Origin: Fidelibacterota bacterium | GTDB lineage: Bacteria; Pseudomonadota; Alphaproteobacteria; Rhodospirillales; Rhodospirillaceae | Assembly: GCA_947473445.1 (NCBI GenBank) | Contig: CANJEU010000086.1 | Coordinates: 1 to 7,743, forward strand | Reading direction: 5' to 3' | DNA: 7,743 nucleotides | In this document: one piece after another, positions 1 through 6,400 of the stretch | How the letters are laid out: each line of letters opens with the position of its first letter | Position numbering within the stretch: position 1 is the first letter of the stretch | The notes under the pieces: generated by a model | Database searches by the model: none | The model's input: the letters and a program-made list of their open reading frames with translations, nothing else | Told to the model about the DNA's origin: nothing | Position numbers and translations under genes: made by a program

Positions 1-2
1 CG

Positions 3-395
3 AAAATCCAGATGATGCCGATGATGGCGCCGATCAGAGTGGGCAAGGAAACGCGTTATCACGTGCTCACCTTGCGCCTCGTGCTCGCGCCCAATCCCGA
101 GACCGAACGTCCAGCCTGTTTCATGGTGCCGGTGATCCACGAAAAGATTCTGCTGTATCTGCACAAGGCCAAACTGCAGGAAGCCGATTTCTCCGGTCAG
201 CGTCTTGAAGTGTTGGCGGAAAAACTCCTCGAGGTCGCGACCGCCACCACCGACCGGGGGTATTTCACCAGCGTCGAGTTCCTCGACGATCAGTCGATGC
301 TGCCCGTAACGACAAAGAATAAAGACGGCGTCGAAGTGAAATCGAACACCTCACTCGATCCCCGTTCGGCGACGCTGTCGTCGCAATGTAAGTGA
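3..395 (+). CDS. FliL-like membrane-associated protein, C-terminal part (5' end outside window)
   Basis: The reading frame is open to the left edge, so the first ATG at 12 is probably internal and the gene begins upstream. About 130 residues are visible. The segment beginning PMMAPIRVGKETRYHVLTL, then a long helix-prone stretch with KILLYLHKAKL, then LEVLAEKLLEVA and FTSVEFLDD, follows the order seen in FliL-like proteins: a strand after a membrane anchor, a helical middle, and a final strand. In that family an N-terminal transmembrane helix precedes this part, and here it would lie outside the window. The last 25 or so residues, from TTKNKDGVEV to SSQCK, look disordered. The stop TGA lies at the foot of a strong hairpin. 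No flagellar genes are in view, so a motor role cannot be claimed; it may be a non-flagellar relative. The coding call is fairly secure, the family call tentative. Confidence 0.55.
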   Translation, partial: KIQMMPMMAPIRVGKETRYHVLTLRLVLAPNPETERPACFMVPVIHEKILLYLHKAKLQEADFSGQRLEVLAEKLLEVATATTDRGYFTSVEFLDDQSMLPVTTKNKDGVEVKSNTSLDPRSATLSSQCK

Positions 396-414
396 CCTTC
401 GCGTAGCGAAGGTC
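394..414 (+). repeat. Perfect inverted repeat at the stop codon of the FliL-like gene
   Basis: The arms gaccttcgc (394-402) and gcgaaggtc (406-414) are exact reverse complements separated by the triloop gta. The left arm begins inside the TGA stop at 393-395. As RNA this would be a stable 9-bp stem at the very end of the message. No T-run follows directly (the nearest is at 439-445), so it is a weak intrinsic terminator at best. It could act as a 3'-end stabiliser or be one unit of the repeat composite that follows. Confidence 0.7.
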
Positions 415-446
415 GTCCCGGACAAGACCTTAAATCTCTTTTTTTG

Positions 447-468
447 GTCATCCTGGGCGAAGCCCAGG
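447..468 (+). repeat. REP-like unit 1 with perfect 7-bp hairpin
   Basis: The arms cctgggc (452-458) and gcccagg (462-468) pair perfectly around the triloop gaa, preceded by gtcat. It lies just after a seven-T run (439-445). The same 22-bp unit recurs inverted at 527-548 with three differences. Confidence 0.65.
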
Positions 469-486
469 CGCGATGGGCCCATCGCG
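469..486. repeat. 18-bp perfect palindrome
   Basis: cgcgatggg followed directly by cccatcgcg is its own reverse complement with no spacer. It begins at the base immediately after REP-like unit 1. Without a loop it would form a poor RNA hairpin, so it reads as a symmetric DNA site or a degenerate repeat part. Confidence 0.6.
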
Positions 487-524
487 GGGTTCCGAACACC
501 AACGGTCACGTTTCACTGCTCTAG

Positions 525-548
525 ACCCCGGGCTACGCCCAGGGTGAC
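525..548 (-). repeat. REP-like unit 2, inverted copy of unit 1
   Basis: Positions 525-533 and 537-545 form a 9-position stem with one C/A mismatch (529/541) around the triloop tac, which reads gta on the minus strand. The minus-strand reading of 527-548 matches unit 1 at 19 of 22 positions. It lies about 35 bp downstream of the purD stop, a position suited to a 3'-end structure for purD, but no T-run follows it on the minus strand. Confidence 0.6.
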
Positions 549-581
549 GTCTTAAGGTGCGGGCCGAGAAGGGTAAAAGGA

Positions 582-1862
582 CTAAGCCTTCTCCCGCGCG
601 ACAGCTCGCCATCCGATATCCCGGCGGCAGAAACCTTCCGGCCATTTAACCTTGTCGACCGCCTGATAGGCGCGGGTCTGCGCTTCGCGCACGGTTTTGC
701 CCACGGCCGTAACGGCCAGCACACGGCCGCCATTGGCGACAATCTTGCCGCCGTCGTCCTTGGTGCCGGCATGGAAGATCATCGCGCCTTCGATCTTGGC
801 GGCGTCGTTAAGGCCCGCGATGACGGTGCCTTTCCGCGGTGTGCCCGGATAACCCTCGGCCGCCATGATCACGGTCAGCGCAACCTGATCGTGCCAGCGC
901 AGATCGAAGTTCGAAAGCTGGCCATCGGCCGTGGCGATCAGCGCCGGCAGCAGATCGGACTTCAGGCGCATCATCAGCACTTCGCATTCCGGATCGCCGA
1001 AGCGCGCATTGAATTCGATCACCTTCGGTCCGTCTTCGCCGATCATGAGGCCGACGAACAGAACCCCTTTGAAGGGTGTGCCTTCCTTGGCCATGCCGTC
1101 CACCGTCGGAGCGACGATTTCGCGCATGATGCGCGCATGCATGGCCGCATCGACCACCGGCGTCGGCGAATAGGCGCCCATGCCGCCGGTGTTGGGTCCT
1201 GTGTCGCCATCGCCCACGGCTTTATGGTCCTGCGCCGCCGCCAAAGGCAGCGCGGTTTTACCGTCCACGAGCACGAAGAAGCTGGCTTCTTCGCCGTACA
1301 GGAATTCCTCGACCACCACTTCGTTGCCGGCAGCGCCGAAGGCGCGCGCGGTCATAATGGAGTCGATGGCGTCATTCGCCTCATTCACCGTCTGGCACAG
1401 GATCACGCCTTTGCCTGCGGCTAGGCCGTCGGCCTTCACCACGATGGGTGCGCCTTTTTCGGCGATGAATTTCTTTGCGGAAGCGGCGTCCTTGAAGCGT
1501 CCATAGGCGCCGGTCGGAATATTGTATTTGGCCAGCAGGTCCTTGGTGAAACCCTTGGAGCCTTCAAGTTGGGCGGCGGTTTTTGTCGGCCCAAAGGACT
1601 TGATTCCGGCGGCGGACAACCGGTCCACAAGCCCGGCGACCAACGGGGCTTCGGGTCCCACCACCACGAAATCGATGCGTTCGTCCTGGGCCAGCTTGAC
1701 GAGTCCGTCGATGTCCTCGGCGCCTACCGGTACGCAGGTCGCAACCTCAGCGATGCCGGGGTTGCCCGGGGCGCACAGCAGCGCGTCGCAGAGCGGCGAT
1801 GCTTTGATTTTCCAGCATAGCGCGTGTTCACGCCCGCCGCCGCCGACCACCAGCACCCGCAT
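582..1862 (-). CDS. purD: Phosphoribosylamine--glycine ligase (GAR synthetase)
   Basis: PurD joins glycine to 5-phosphoribosylamine using ATP, giving glycinamide ribonucleotide, the second step of de novo purine synthesis, in the cytosol. The 426-residue product has the family's usual length and all its landmarks: GGGGREHAL (7-15) and PGNPG (32-36) in the N-terminal domain; GPEAPL (69-74); the ATP-grasp segment VVKADGLAAGKGV (141-153); QDHKAVGDGDTGPNTGGMGAY (211-231) for substrate binding; KGVLFVGLM (265-273); the metal-binding EFNARFGDPE (283-292); and a C-terminal domain closing with GFCRRDIGWRA. The ATG at 1862 gives the expected MRVLVVGGGG start. The gene stands alone on its strand here and diverges from xseA across 48 bp. 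A 7-bp inverted repeat (566-572 with 587-593) spans its stop codon. Nothing appears truncated. Confidence 0.98.
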   Translation of the reverse strand: MRVLVVGGGGREHALCWKIKASPLCDALLCAPGNPGIAEVATCVPVGAEDIDGLVKLAQDERIDFVVVGPEAPLVAGLVDRLSAAGIKSFGPTKTAAQLEGSKGFTKDLLAKYNIPTGAYGRFKDAASAKKFIAEKGAPIVVKADGLAAGKGVILCQTVNEANDAIDSIMTARAFGAAGNEVVVEEFLYGEEASFFVLVDGKTALPLAAAQDHKAVGDGDTGPNTGGMGAYSPTPVVDAAMHARIMREIVAPTVDGMAKEGTPFKGVLFVGLMIGEDGPKVIEFNARFGDPECEVLMMRLKSDLLPALIATADGQLSNFDLRWHDQVALTVIMAAEGYPGTPRKGTVIAGLNDAAKIEGAMIFHAGTKDDGGKIVANGGRVLAVTAVGKTVREAQTRAYQAVDKVKWPEGFCRRDIGWRAVAREKA

Positions 1863-1910
1863 TCGTTTGGCCCCGTTCCTTTGCTAATGCGGGAGTGGCA
1901 TAACAGAGCC
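1863..1910. promoter_or_regulatory. Divergent purD/xseA start region
   Basis: These 48 bp hold the 5' leaders, and probably at least one promoter, of two diverging genes. A plus-strand GCTAAT at 1883-1888 is a possible weak -10 for xseA, but I find no convincing -35, and no clear -10 for purD. No PurR-type operator or riboswitch could fit or be recognised. Promoters may extend into either coding region. Confidence 0.3.
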
Positions 1911-3416
1911 ATGAGCGACATTCCATACCTCCGGGACGCCCCGGGCCCCGATCACAACGCGCCGGCCCTGTCGGTGTCGGAACTCTCGGCGCAACTCAAG
2001 CGCAAGGTCGAGGATTCCTTTGCCTACGTAAGGGTGCGCGGCGAGGTGTCGCAGCCGAAGATCCCCGGCTCCGGTCACTGTTACCTGCGCCTCAAGGACG
2101 AAGACGCGGCCCTCGATGCCATTATCTGGCGCGGCACATTGTCGCGTCTGTCGATCCGCCCCGAAGAGGGCATGGAAGTCATCGCCACCGGCAAGCTCAC
2201 CACCTATCCCGGTCGGTCGAGCTATCAGATCATTATCGAGAGCCTGGAGCTCGCCGGGCAGGGCGCGCTGCTGAAGCTGCTCGAGGACCGGCGCAAAAAA
2301 CTCGCCGCCGAAGGCCTGTTCGACGCGGCGCGCAAGAAGCCGCTGCCCTACCTGCCTACGGTCATCGGCGTCGTGACGTCGCCGACGGGCGCCGTCATTC
2401 GCGACATTCTGCACCGGATCAGCGAGCGCTGCGCCTGCCGCGTGATCATCTGGCCGGTGCGGGTACAGGGCGAGGGCGCCGCGGATGAAATCACCGCCGC
2501 CATCAACGGCTTCAACGCGCTCCCTGAAAACGGCGATATCCCGCGGCCCGATGTCATCATTGTCGCGCGCGGGGGCGGCAGCCTTGAAGACCTGTGGAGT
2601 TTCAACGAGGAAAATGTCGTGCGCGCCGCGGCGGCCTCTCGCATTCCGCTCATCTCGGCCGTCGGGCACGAAACCGACACCACGCTGATCGACTATGCCT
2701 CCGACCGCCGCGCCCCGACGCCCACCGCCGCCGCCGAAATGGCGGTTCCGGTGCGCCTCGAATTGCTCGCCAACGTACAGCAACGTCATGGGCGCCTGGT
2801 GCAGGGCATCACGCGTCTGCTGACCGAGTGCCGCATCCATCTCGAAGGTCTCGTCCGCGGCATTCCCCGGCTTGATGCGATTGTCGAACAAAAGACCCAG
2901 GATCTCGACATGCTGGCCGGCCGGCTTGTCACGGGGCCGGCGAGCCTGCTCCGGACCAAAAGCCAGGACCTCGCGGTCATCAGCGCCAAACTCAATCTCG
3001 ACCGCTTCAGCCGCGAAATCCTGCGCCATGGCGTCGACGTCGAGAATTTGGTGCAGCGCCTTGCCCGCGCGGGACTGCGTAGTGTGGAGGACTGTAAAAC
3101 GAAACTCGAAGTCCTCGCCGCCCGATTGGCCTCGAATTCGCCGGCGCGCGTCCTCGCCGACTGCGAAGCCAGACTTGAATCCTACGCCGCGCGCCTGGAA
3201 TCGATCTCGCCCCTGCGTGTGCTTGAGCGCGGCTACGTACTCGTGCGCGACGCCGCCGGCCTTCCCGTGACCTCGGCGGCCGCGGCCGTCCCGGGCGGAT
3301 CGCTCCACCTTGAATTCCACGACGGCACCGTCGATGCCCGTGTCGAGGGCGGGGGCGCCAAACCGCAGACCAAGCCCGCGCGCAAAGCCGATCCCGGCCA
3401 AGGATCGTTGCTATGA
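1911..3416 (+). CDS. xseA: Exodeoxyribonuclease VII large subunit
   Basis: XseA is the catalytic subunit of exonuclease VII, which with several copies of XseB degrades single-stranded DNA from both ends during repair. From ATG 1911 the product has 501 residues. An N-terminal OB-fold covers about 18-115 (SVSELSAQLK, VRGEVSQPK, CYLRLKDEDAALDAIIWRG). The catalytic domain carries GVVTSPTGAVIRDIL (153-167), VARGGGSLEDLWSFN (218-232) and AVGHETDTTLIDYASDRRAP (250-269). Residues of about 285-440 form a long helical arm with a 22-23-residue repeat, followed by SPLRVLERGY and a flexible tail ending GQGSLL. The frame is open back to 1824, and ATG 1887 is possible, but 1911 avoids overlap with purD and gives the usual short leader before the OB-fold. 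The Shine-Dalgarno is weak at every candidate. xseB is not in the window. The stop overlaps the next start by ATGA. Confidence 0.96.
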   Translation: MSDIPYLRDAPGPDHNAPALSVSELSAQLKRKVEDSFAYVRVRGEVSQPKIPGSGHCYLRLKDEDAALDAIIWRGTLSRLSIRPEEGMEVIATGKLTTYPGRSSYQIIIESLELAGQGALLKLLEDRRKKLAAEGLFDAARKKPLPYLPTVIGVVTSPTGAVIRDILHRISERCACRVIIWPVRVQGEGAADEITAAINGFNALPENGDIPRPDVIIVARGGGSLEDLWSFNEENVVRAAAASRIPLISAVGHETDTTLIDYASDRRAPTPTAAAEMAVPVRLELLANVQQRHGRLVQGITRLLTECRIHLEGLVRGIPRLDAIVEQKTQDLDMLAGRLVTGPASLLRTKSQDLAVISAKLNLDRFSREILRHGVDVENLVQRLARAGLRSVEDCKTKLEVLAARLASNSPARVLADCEARLESYAARLESISPLRVLERGYVLVRDAAGLPVTSAAAAVPGGSLHLEFHDGTVDARVEGGGAKPQTKPARKADPGQGSLL

Positions 3417-4225
3417 GATTTGTCGTTCTCGCCGCGGTGCTCTTCGCCGCGCCGGCGGCGGCGCTCGACGTGCCCATCGGCGGAAAACTTGAGCAAGGCG
3501 GCCTTGCCATCGGCACGGCTCCACCGGGTTCGTCGATCACAATCGGCGAGCGCAGCGTGCCTGCCGCCGCCGACGGCACCTTCTTTGTCGGCCTTGGCCG
3601 CGATGCGCCCGCCTCGGTCGATGTGAAAATTGTCACGCCCGCGGGCGAGACGGCGACCATTGCCATTCCGGTCGCGCCGCGCGATTGGAAAATCGACAAG
3701 GTGGACGGCGTTCCGCAAAACCTCGTCACGCCCGATCCTGAAACCGAAGCGCGCATCGCCGAGGACAGCAAGCTTCTGCGCGCCGCCCGCGCGCGGTTTT
3801 TCGCCGAAGCGCTCTATCGCAGCGGCTTCCTGCGTCCCGCCTCGGGCCGCATCTCGGGCATTTACGGCAGTCAGCGCATTCTCAACGGCGCGCCGCGCAA
3901 CGTCCACGCGGGTCTCGATATCGCCGCGCCCACGGGCACGCCGATCAGGGTCGCCGCCGATGGCGTCGTCACGCTCGCTAATCCGGCGCTGGTGATGTCG
4001 GGCGGAACGGTGCTGGTCAATCACGGCTATGGTCTGCAGACCAGCTACATTCACATGAGCCGCATCGATGTGGCCGACGGACAGCGCGTGAAACAGGGCG
4101 ACGTGATTGGCGCCATTGGCGCGACGGGCCGCGTCACCGGCCCGCATCTGCATTTCACCGTGCTGTGGTTCGATACCAGCCTTGATCCCGAAACCATTCT
4201 CGCGCTGATGCCGGCGAAGGAGTGA
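3413..4225 (+). CDS. Exported M23-family (LytM-type) metallopeptidase
   Basis: M23 enzymes cut peptide cross-links in peptidoglycan using zinc; some relatives lack metal ligands and only activate amidases. This 270-residue protein begins with a probable Sec signal peptide (MRFVVLAAVLFAAPAAA, cleavage near residue 17), placing it in the periplasm. Residues of about 19-90 look like a beta-rich domain (GTAPPGSSITIGERSV, then repeated strands). A helical linker at 107-137 precedes the M23 domain (about 138-265). The zinc ligands are all present: H165 and D169 in HAGLDI and H247 in HLHF, with supporting H214 (YIHMSR) and H245. It should therefore be active. The start ATG overlaps the xseA stop (ATGA), so translation is probably coupled. 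The AAGGAG for the next gene lies in its last codons. No SH3 or LysM wall-binding domain is seen. Confidence 0.9.
   Translation: MRFVVLAAVLFAAPAAALDVPIGGKLEQGGLAIGTAPPGSSITIGERSVPAAADGTFFVGLGRDAPASVDVKIVTPAGETATIAIPVAPRDWKIDKVDGVPQNLVTPDPETEARIAEDSKLLRAARARFFAEALYRSGFLRPASGRISGIYGSQRILNGAPRNVHAGLDIAAPTGTPIRVAADGVVTLANPALVMSGGTVLVNHGYGLQTSYIHMSRIDVADGQRVKQGDVIGAIGATGRVTGPHLHFTVLWFDTSLDPETILALMPAKE
4217..4222 (+). promoter_or_regulatory. Strong Shine-Dalgarno for the DUF1801 gene
   Basis: AAGGAG lies 6 nt before ATG 4229 and is formed by the last two sense codons (Lys-Glu) of the M23 gene. It fixes the DUF1801 start and shows this gene is translated from the same message. Confidence 0.8.
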
Positions 4226-4228
4226 GCT

Positions 4229-4699
4229 ATGGCAGCCAAGAGGAAAGCAGCCACAAAGAAGAAGGTTGCCGCGAAGAAAGTCGCGCCGAAGGAAAAAGTC
4301 GTTGTGAAGAAGGAGTCCGCGCCCGCCGCACAGGCCCCGAAACTCATCGATCAACGCATCCGCGATCTCGGCGGTTGGCATGGTAAGACCCTCGCGCGCA
4401 TGCGCTCCCTCATACTGGAAGCTGATTCTGCGATTACCGAGGAGTGGAAATGGGGCGTGCCGGTGTGGACCCGCGGCGGCATCATCTGCACCGGAGAGTC
4501 CTATAAGAAGGTCGTGAAACTTACCTTTGCCAACGGCGCCGCTCTGGCGGACCCAGCGCGCCTTTTCAATTCCAGTCTGGACGGAAACGTGCGCCGTGCC
4601 ATCGACATTCCCGAAGGCAAGGACATTGACGCCAAGGCGTTCAAAGCTCTCGTCAAAGCCGCCATCGCGCATAACGGCGCGAAAGCCAAGACGCGCTAG
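4229..4699 (+). CDS. DUF1801-domain protein with lysine-rich N-terminal tail
   Basis: The 156-residue product has two parts. Residues 1-38 hold 12 lysines and one arginine among Ala, Val and Pro, like the tails of histone-H1-like bacterial proteins, and are probably disordered. Residues of about 39-150 match the DUF1801 fold: LIDQRIRDLGGWHGKTLARM, EEWKWGVPVW (71-80), GGIICTGESYKKVVKLTF (83-100) and LFNSSLDGNVRRAIDI (112-127). DUF1801 members are small cytosolic proteins, some annotated as iron chaperones (YdhG type), but the biochemical role of this branch is not established. It sits 3 bp after the M23 gene with a strong Shine-Dalgarno, so it is the third gene of the xseA transcript. Its TAG stop shares a CTAG with the opposing lpxK stop. 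The domain call is firm; no function is claimed. Confidence 0.85.
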   Translation: MAAKRKAATKKKVAAKKVAPKEKVVVKKESAPAAQAPKLIDQRIRDLGGWHGKTLARMRSLILEADSAITEEWKWGVPVWTRGGIICTGESYKKVVKLTFANGAALADPARLFNSSLDGNVRRAIDIPEGKDIDAKAFKALVKAAIAHNGAKAKTR

Positions 4700-5679
4700 C
4701 CCGCGCGAGGGGCCTTCAGAACCCGCGCGAGCAGCGCGTCGAGTTCGTCCGGCTTTTCCCACGCCACATCCACCGACAGCACATTCTCCTGCTGGCGTTG
4801 GTCTGGCAAAAGGCGCACCGCGTCCTTCTCGGTCGTCACCGGCAAGGCGTCGATTTCATAAGCCTCGTCCAGGATCGGCTGAATGTCGGCCGCGTCGAAG
4901 GCGTAGTGATCCTCGAACGGATGAAACGCAGCTACACGCGCACCGATATCCACCAGCGCGTTATAGAATTTCTCCGGATCGCCGATCCCGGCGAAGGCCA
5001 CCACCCGCTGGCCTTTAAGCCGCAGGCGCTCGGGTCCCGGCACGAGGCGGGCGCGCAGCACCGGCAGATATTTCGAGAGGTCGCTGACGAGCCCCAGATG
5101 ATCCTCGCCCATCACCACCGCCGCATGCGCGCGCGCGAGGCCCGCGCGCACAGGTTCGCGCAGCGGACCGGCGGGGAAGACGCGGTTATTGCCAAAGCCC
5201 GTCCGGCCATCGACCACAATGAGCGAGAGATCTTTGGCGAGTGTCGAATGTTGGTGGCCATCGTCCATCACCAGCACATCGGCGCCGGCGTTGGTCGCGG
5301 GTTTGGCCGCGTGTGCCCGTGTGCGGGCGACCCATACGGCGCCATTGCGCGCATGAAGCAGCGCCTCGTCACCCACATCATCGACGGTGTGAAGATGGGC
5401 ATCGACACGCACCGGCCCTTTGAGGCTTCCCCCGTATCCGCGCATGACCACCGCGGGGGTATGGCCCTTTTCCTTCAGGCGCCGGACGATTGAGGCGGTA
5501 ACGGGCGTCTTGCCCGTGCCGCCGGTGGTGAGATTGCCTACGCAAATCACCGGGATATCGGCCCGCACGAGCGGCGCGCGCAGGGCGCGGCGCGCGGTGA
5601 TGCTTCCGGCAATGTGGCCGAAGGGTTCGAGCAGGCGGGAGAGCGGATTGTCCGTCCGCCAGAAATCAGGCGCGCGCAT
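4696..5679 (-). CDS. lpxK: Tetraacyldisaccharide 4'-kinase (lipid A synthesis)
   Basis: LpxK phosphorylates the 4' position of the tetraacyldisaccharide 1-phosphate at the inner membrane, giving lipid IVA. From ATG 5679 the product has 327 residues, the usual size. MRAPDFW and LSRLLEPFGHI form the N-terminal membrane-associated segment. The Walker A sequence GNLTTGGTGKTPV lies at 48-60, MRGYGG at 79-84, DDGHQH at 139-144 (the DDGxQ motif), GNNRVFPAGPLREP at 163-176, AFAGIGDPEKF at 228-238, EDHYAFD at 256-262 and TTEKDAVRL at 282-290. The frame is open to ATG 5730, and ATG 5688 is also possible. I chose 5679 because MRAPDFW is the typical alphaproteobacterial start and it overlaps the upstream acyltransferase by only 14 nt. 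This implies one transcript with that gene. Its presence shows the organism makes lipid A. Confidence 0.95.
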   Translation of the reverse strand: MRAPDFWRTDNPLSRLLEPFGHIAGSITARRALRAPLVRADIPVICVGNLTTGGTGKTPVTASIVRRLKEKGHTPAVVMRGYGGSLKGPVRVDAHLHTVDDVGDEALLHARNGAVWVARTRAHAAKPATNAGADVLVMDDGHQHSTLAKDLSLIVVDGRTGFGNNRVFPAGPLREPVRAGLARAHAAVVMGEDHLGLVSDLSKYLPVLRARLVPGPERLRLKGQRVVAFAGIGDPEKFYNALVDIGARVAAFHPFEDHYAFDAADIQPILDEAYEIDALPVTTEKDAVRLLPDQRQQENVLSVDVAWEKPDELDALLARVLKAPRAG

Positions 5680-6400
5680 TTGCCACATCCGCTGGCCGGT
5701 CCGCGGGCGCGATCGGCGCATGTCCGACAAGGCGGTCCGCTTCGGCGCTGACGCGCGTCAGTTCGGTTTCAAGCTGCTGACGCAGGACGCCCGGATCGGA
5801 CGCGCCCGTGACAAAAATCGGCTCGCCCCACACCATCGCGCCTTCGCCATAGGGCAGCGCGACGATCAACCTGTCCCACGTATTCATCACCACGCGCCGC
5901 CCGACCGACACCGCCGCCGGCAGGATGGGCGCGCCGGAGAGCCGCGCCAGCGCAATGGCGCCGTCCGCGGCATGCATGCGCGGGCCGCGCGGTCCGTCGG
6001 GCGTGATACCGACGCTGCCGCCGTTTTTGATAAGGCGCACGAGCGCCCGCAGCGCTTCGCTGCCGCCGCGGGTCGAGGATCCCGCCACCGTCTCGATGCC
6101 GAAATGTTTCACCGTGCGCGCGATCAACTGCCCGTCGCGGTGCGCGGAGATGAGCATGTGGAAGGGCGCCTCGGATGGCCAGCAGTAAGGCATCATGGTC
6201 AGTCTATTGTGCCAGAACGCCACGATCACGGGCTGCGCGCCCGCCCATGCGGCGCGCGCGCGGGTTTCCGCGTCCGCGGAGCTGAACACCGTGCGCCAGC
6301 GTGTCGTGCGCCGGACGAGGGCGATGAGCGCAGCCAGAGTTGCCCCCACCATCCGTTGCACGGTGGGACTGCGGCCGACACGTTTCAGAAGCTTTCCCAA
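5666..6400 (-). CDS. DUF374-family lysophospholipid/lipid A acyltransferase
   Basis: The 244-residue product carries the DUF374 landmarks in order: AFWHNRL (61-67), SAHRDGQ (85-91), GSSTRGG (107-113), ITPDGPRGPRM (132-142, substrate-site segment) and WDRLIVALP (175-183). A hydrophobic stretch at about 17-30 suggests membrane attachment. This family belongs to the acyltransferase superfamily. Its characterised member LpxJ of epsilonproteobacteria adds a secondary acyl chain to lipid A. Placement directly upstream of lpxK, with a 14-nt overlap, supports lipid A acylation here, but phospholipid acylation is not excluded. The start is TTG at 6400. The frame is open further upstream without a nearby ATG, while an AGGA 6 nt before the TTG supports this choice. 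The C-terminus (about 225-244) is Ala/Pro-rich and probably disordered. Confidence 0.85.
   Translation of the reverse strand: MGKLLKRVGRSPTVQRMVGATLAALIALVRRTTRWRTVFSSADAETRARAAWAGAQPVIVAFWHNRLTMMPYCWPSEAPFHMLISAHRDGQLIARTVKHFGIETVAGSSTRGGSEALRALVRLIKNGGSVGITPDGPRGPRMHAADGAIALARLSGAPILPAAVSVGRRVVMNTWDRLIVALPYGEGAMVWGEPIFVTGASDPGVLRQQLETELTRVSAEADRLVGHAPIAPADRPADVANARA

Larger units (their letters stand above)
396..581. repeat. Repeat-rich intergenic region, REP/BIME-like composite
   Basis: This 186-bp gap between the FliL-like stop and the purD stop carries no credible gene. Two 22-bp units, 447-468 on the plus strand and 527-548 on the minus strand, match at 19 of 22 positions and face each other. 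Both are built around a CCTGGGC-triloop-GCCC hairpin. Between them sits an 18-bp perfect palindrome at 469-486. A stretch at 413-427, starting gtcgtcccgg, looks like a degraded further unit. Short inverted units clustered at the 3' ends of genes are the usual form of REP/BIME elements. Both flanking genes end here, so the region may help end or stabilise transcripts from both sides. The family assignment is inference. Confidence 0.6.

Noticed and set aside
439..445. A seven-T run as an intrinsic terminator for the FliL-like gene
   Set aside because: The only strong stem upstream ends at 414, 24 nt away, too far for a standard hairpin-T terminator.
566..593. A gagaagg/ccttctc inverted repeat around the purD stop as a terminator
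   Set aside because: The stem has only 7 bp with a 14-nt loop and no T-run follows on the minus strand. It may be chance.
771..1424. A 217-codon plus-strand open frame opposite purD, and a similar one at 6916-7653 opposite the glycosyltransferase
   Set aside because: Both are His/Arg-rich shadows of conserved genes on the other strand.
1824..1910. An upstream extension of xseA to ATG 1824, or to ATG 1887
   Set aside because: The 1824 start would overlap the purD coding region by 39 nt and add a His/Pro-rich leader unlike the family; neither site has a Shine-Dalgarno.
1884..3401. A 505-codon open frame antisense to xseA
   Set aside because: xseA has clear family motifs across its length. 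The antisense product is rich in Arg, Gly, Asp and His with no domain, as expected from high GC codon bias.
3233..4762. A 509-codon minus-strand open frame crossing the M23 and DUF1801 genes
   Set aside because: It runs antisense to two well-supported genes and into lpxK, and has low-complexity Arg/Gly/Ala composition without recognisable motifs.
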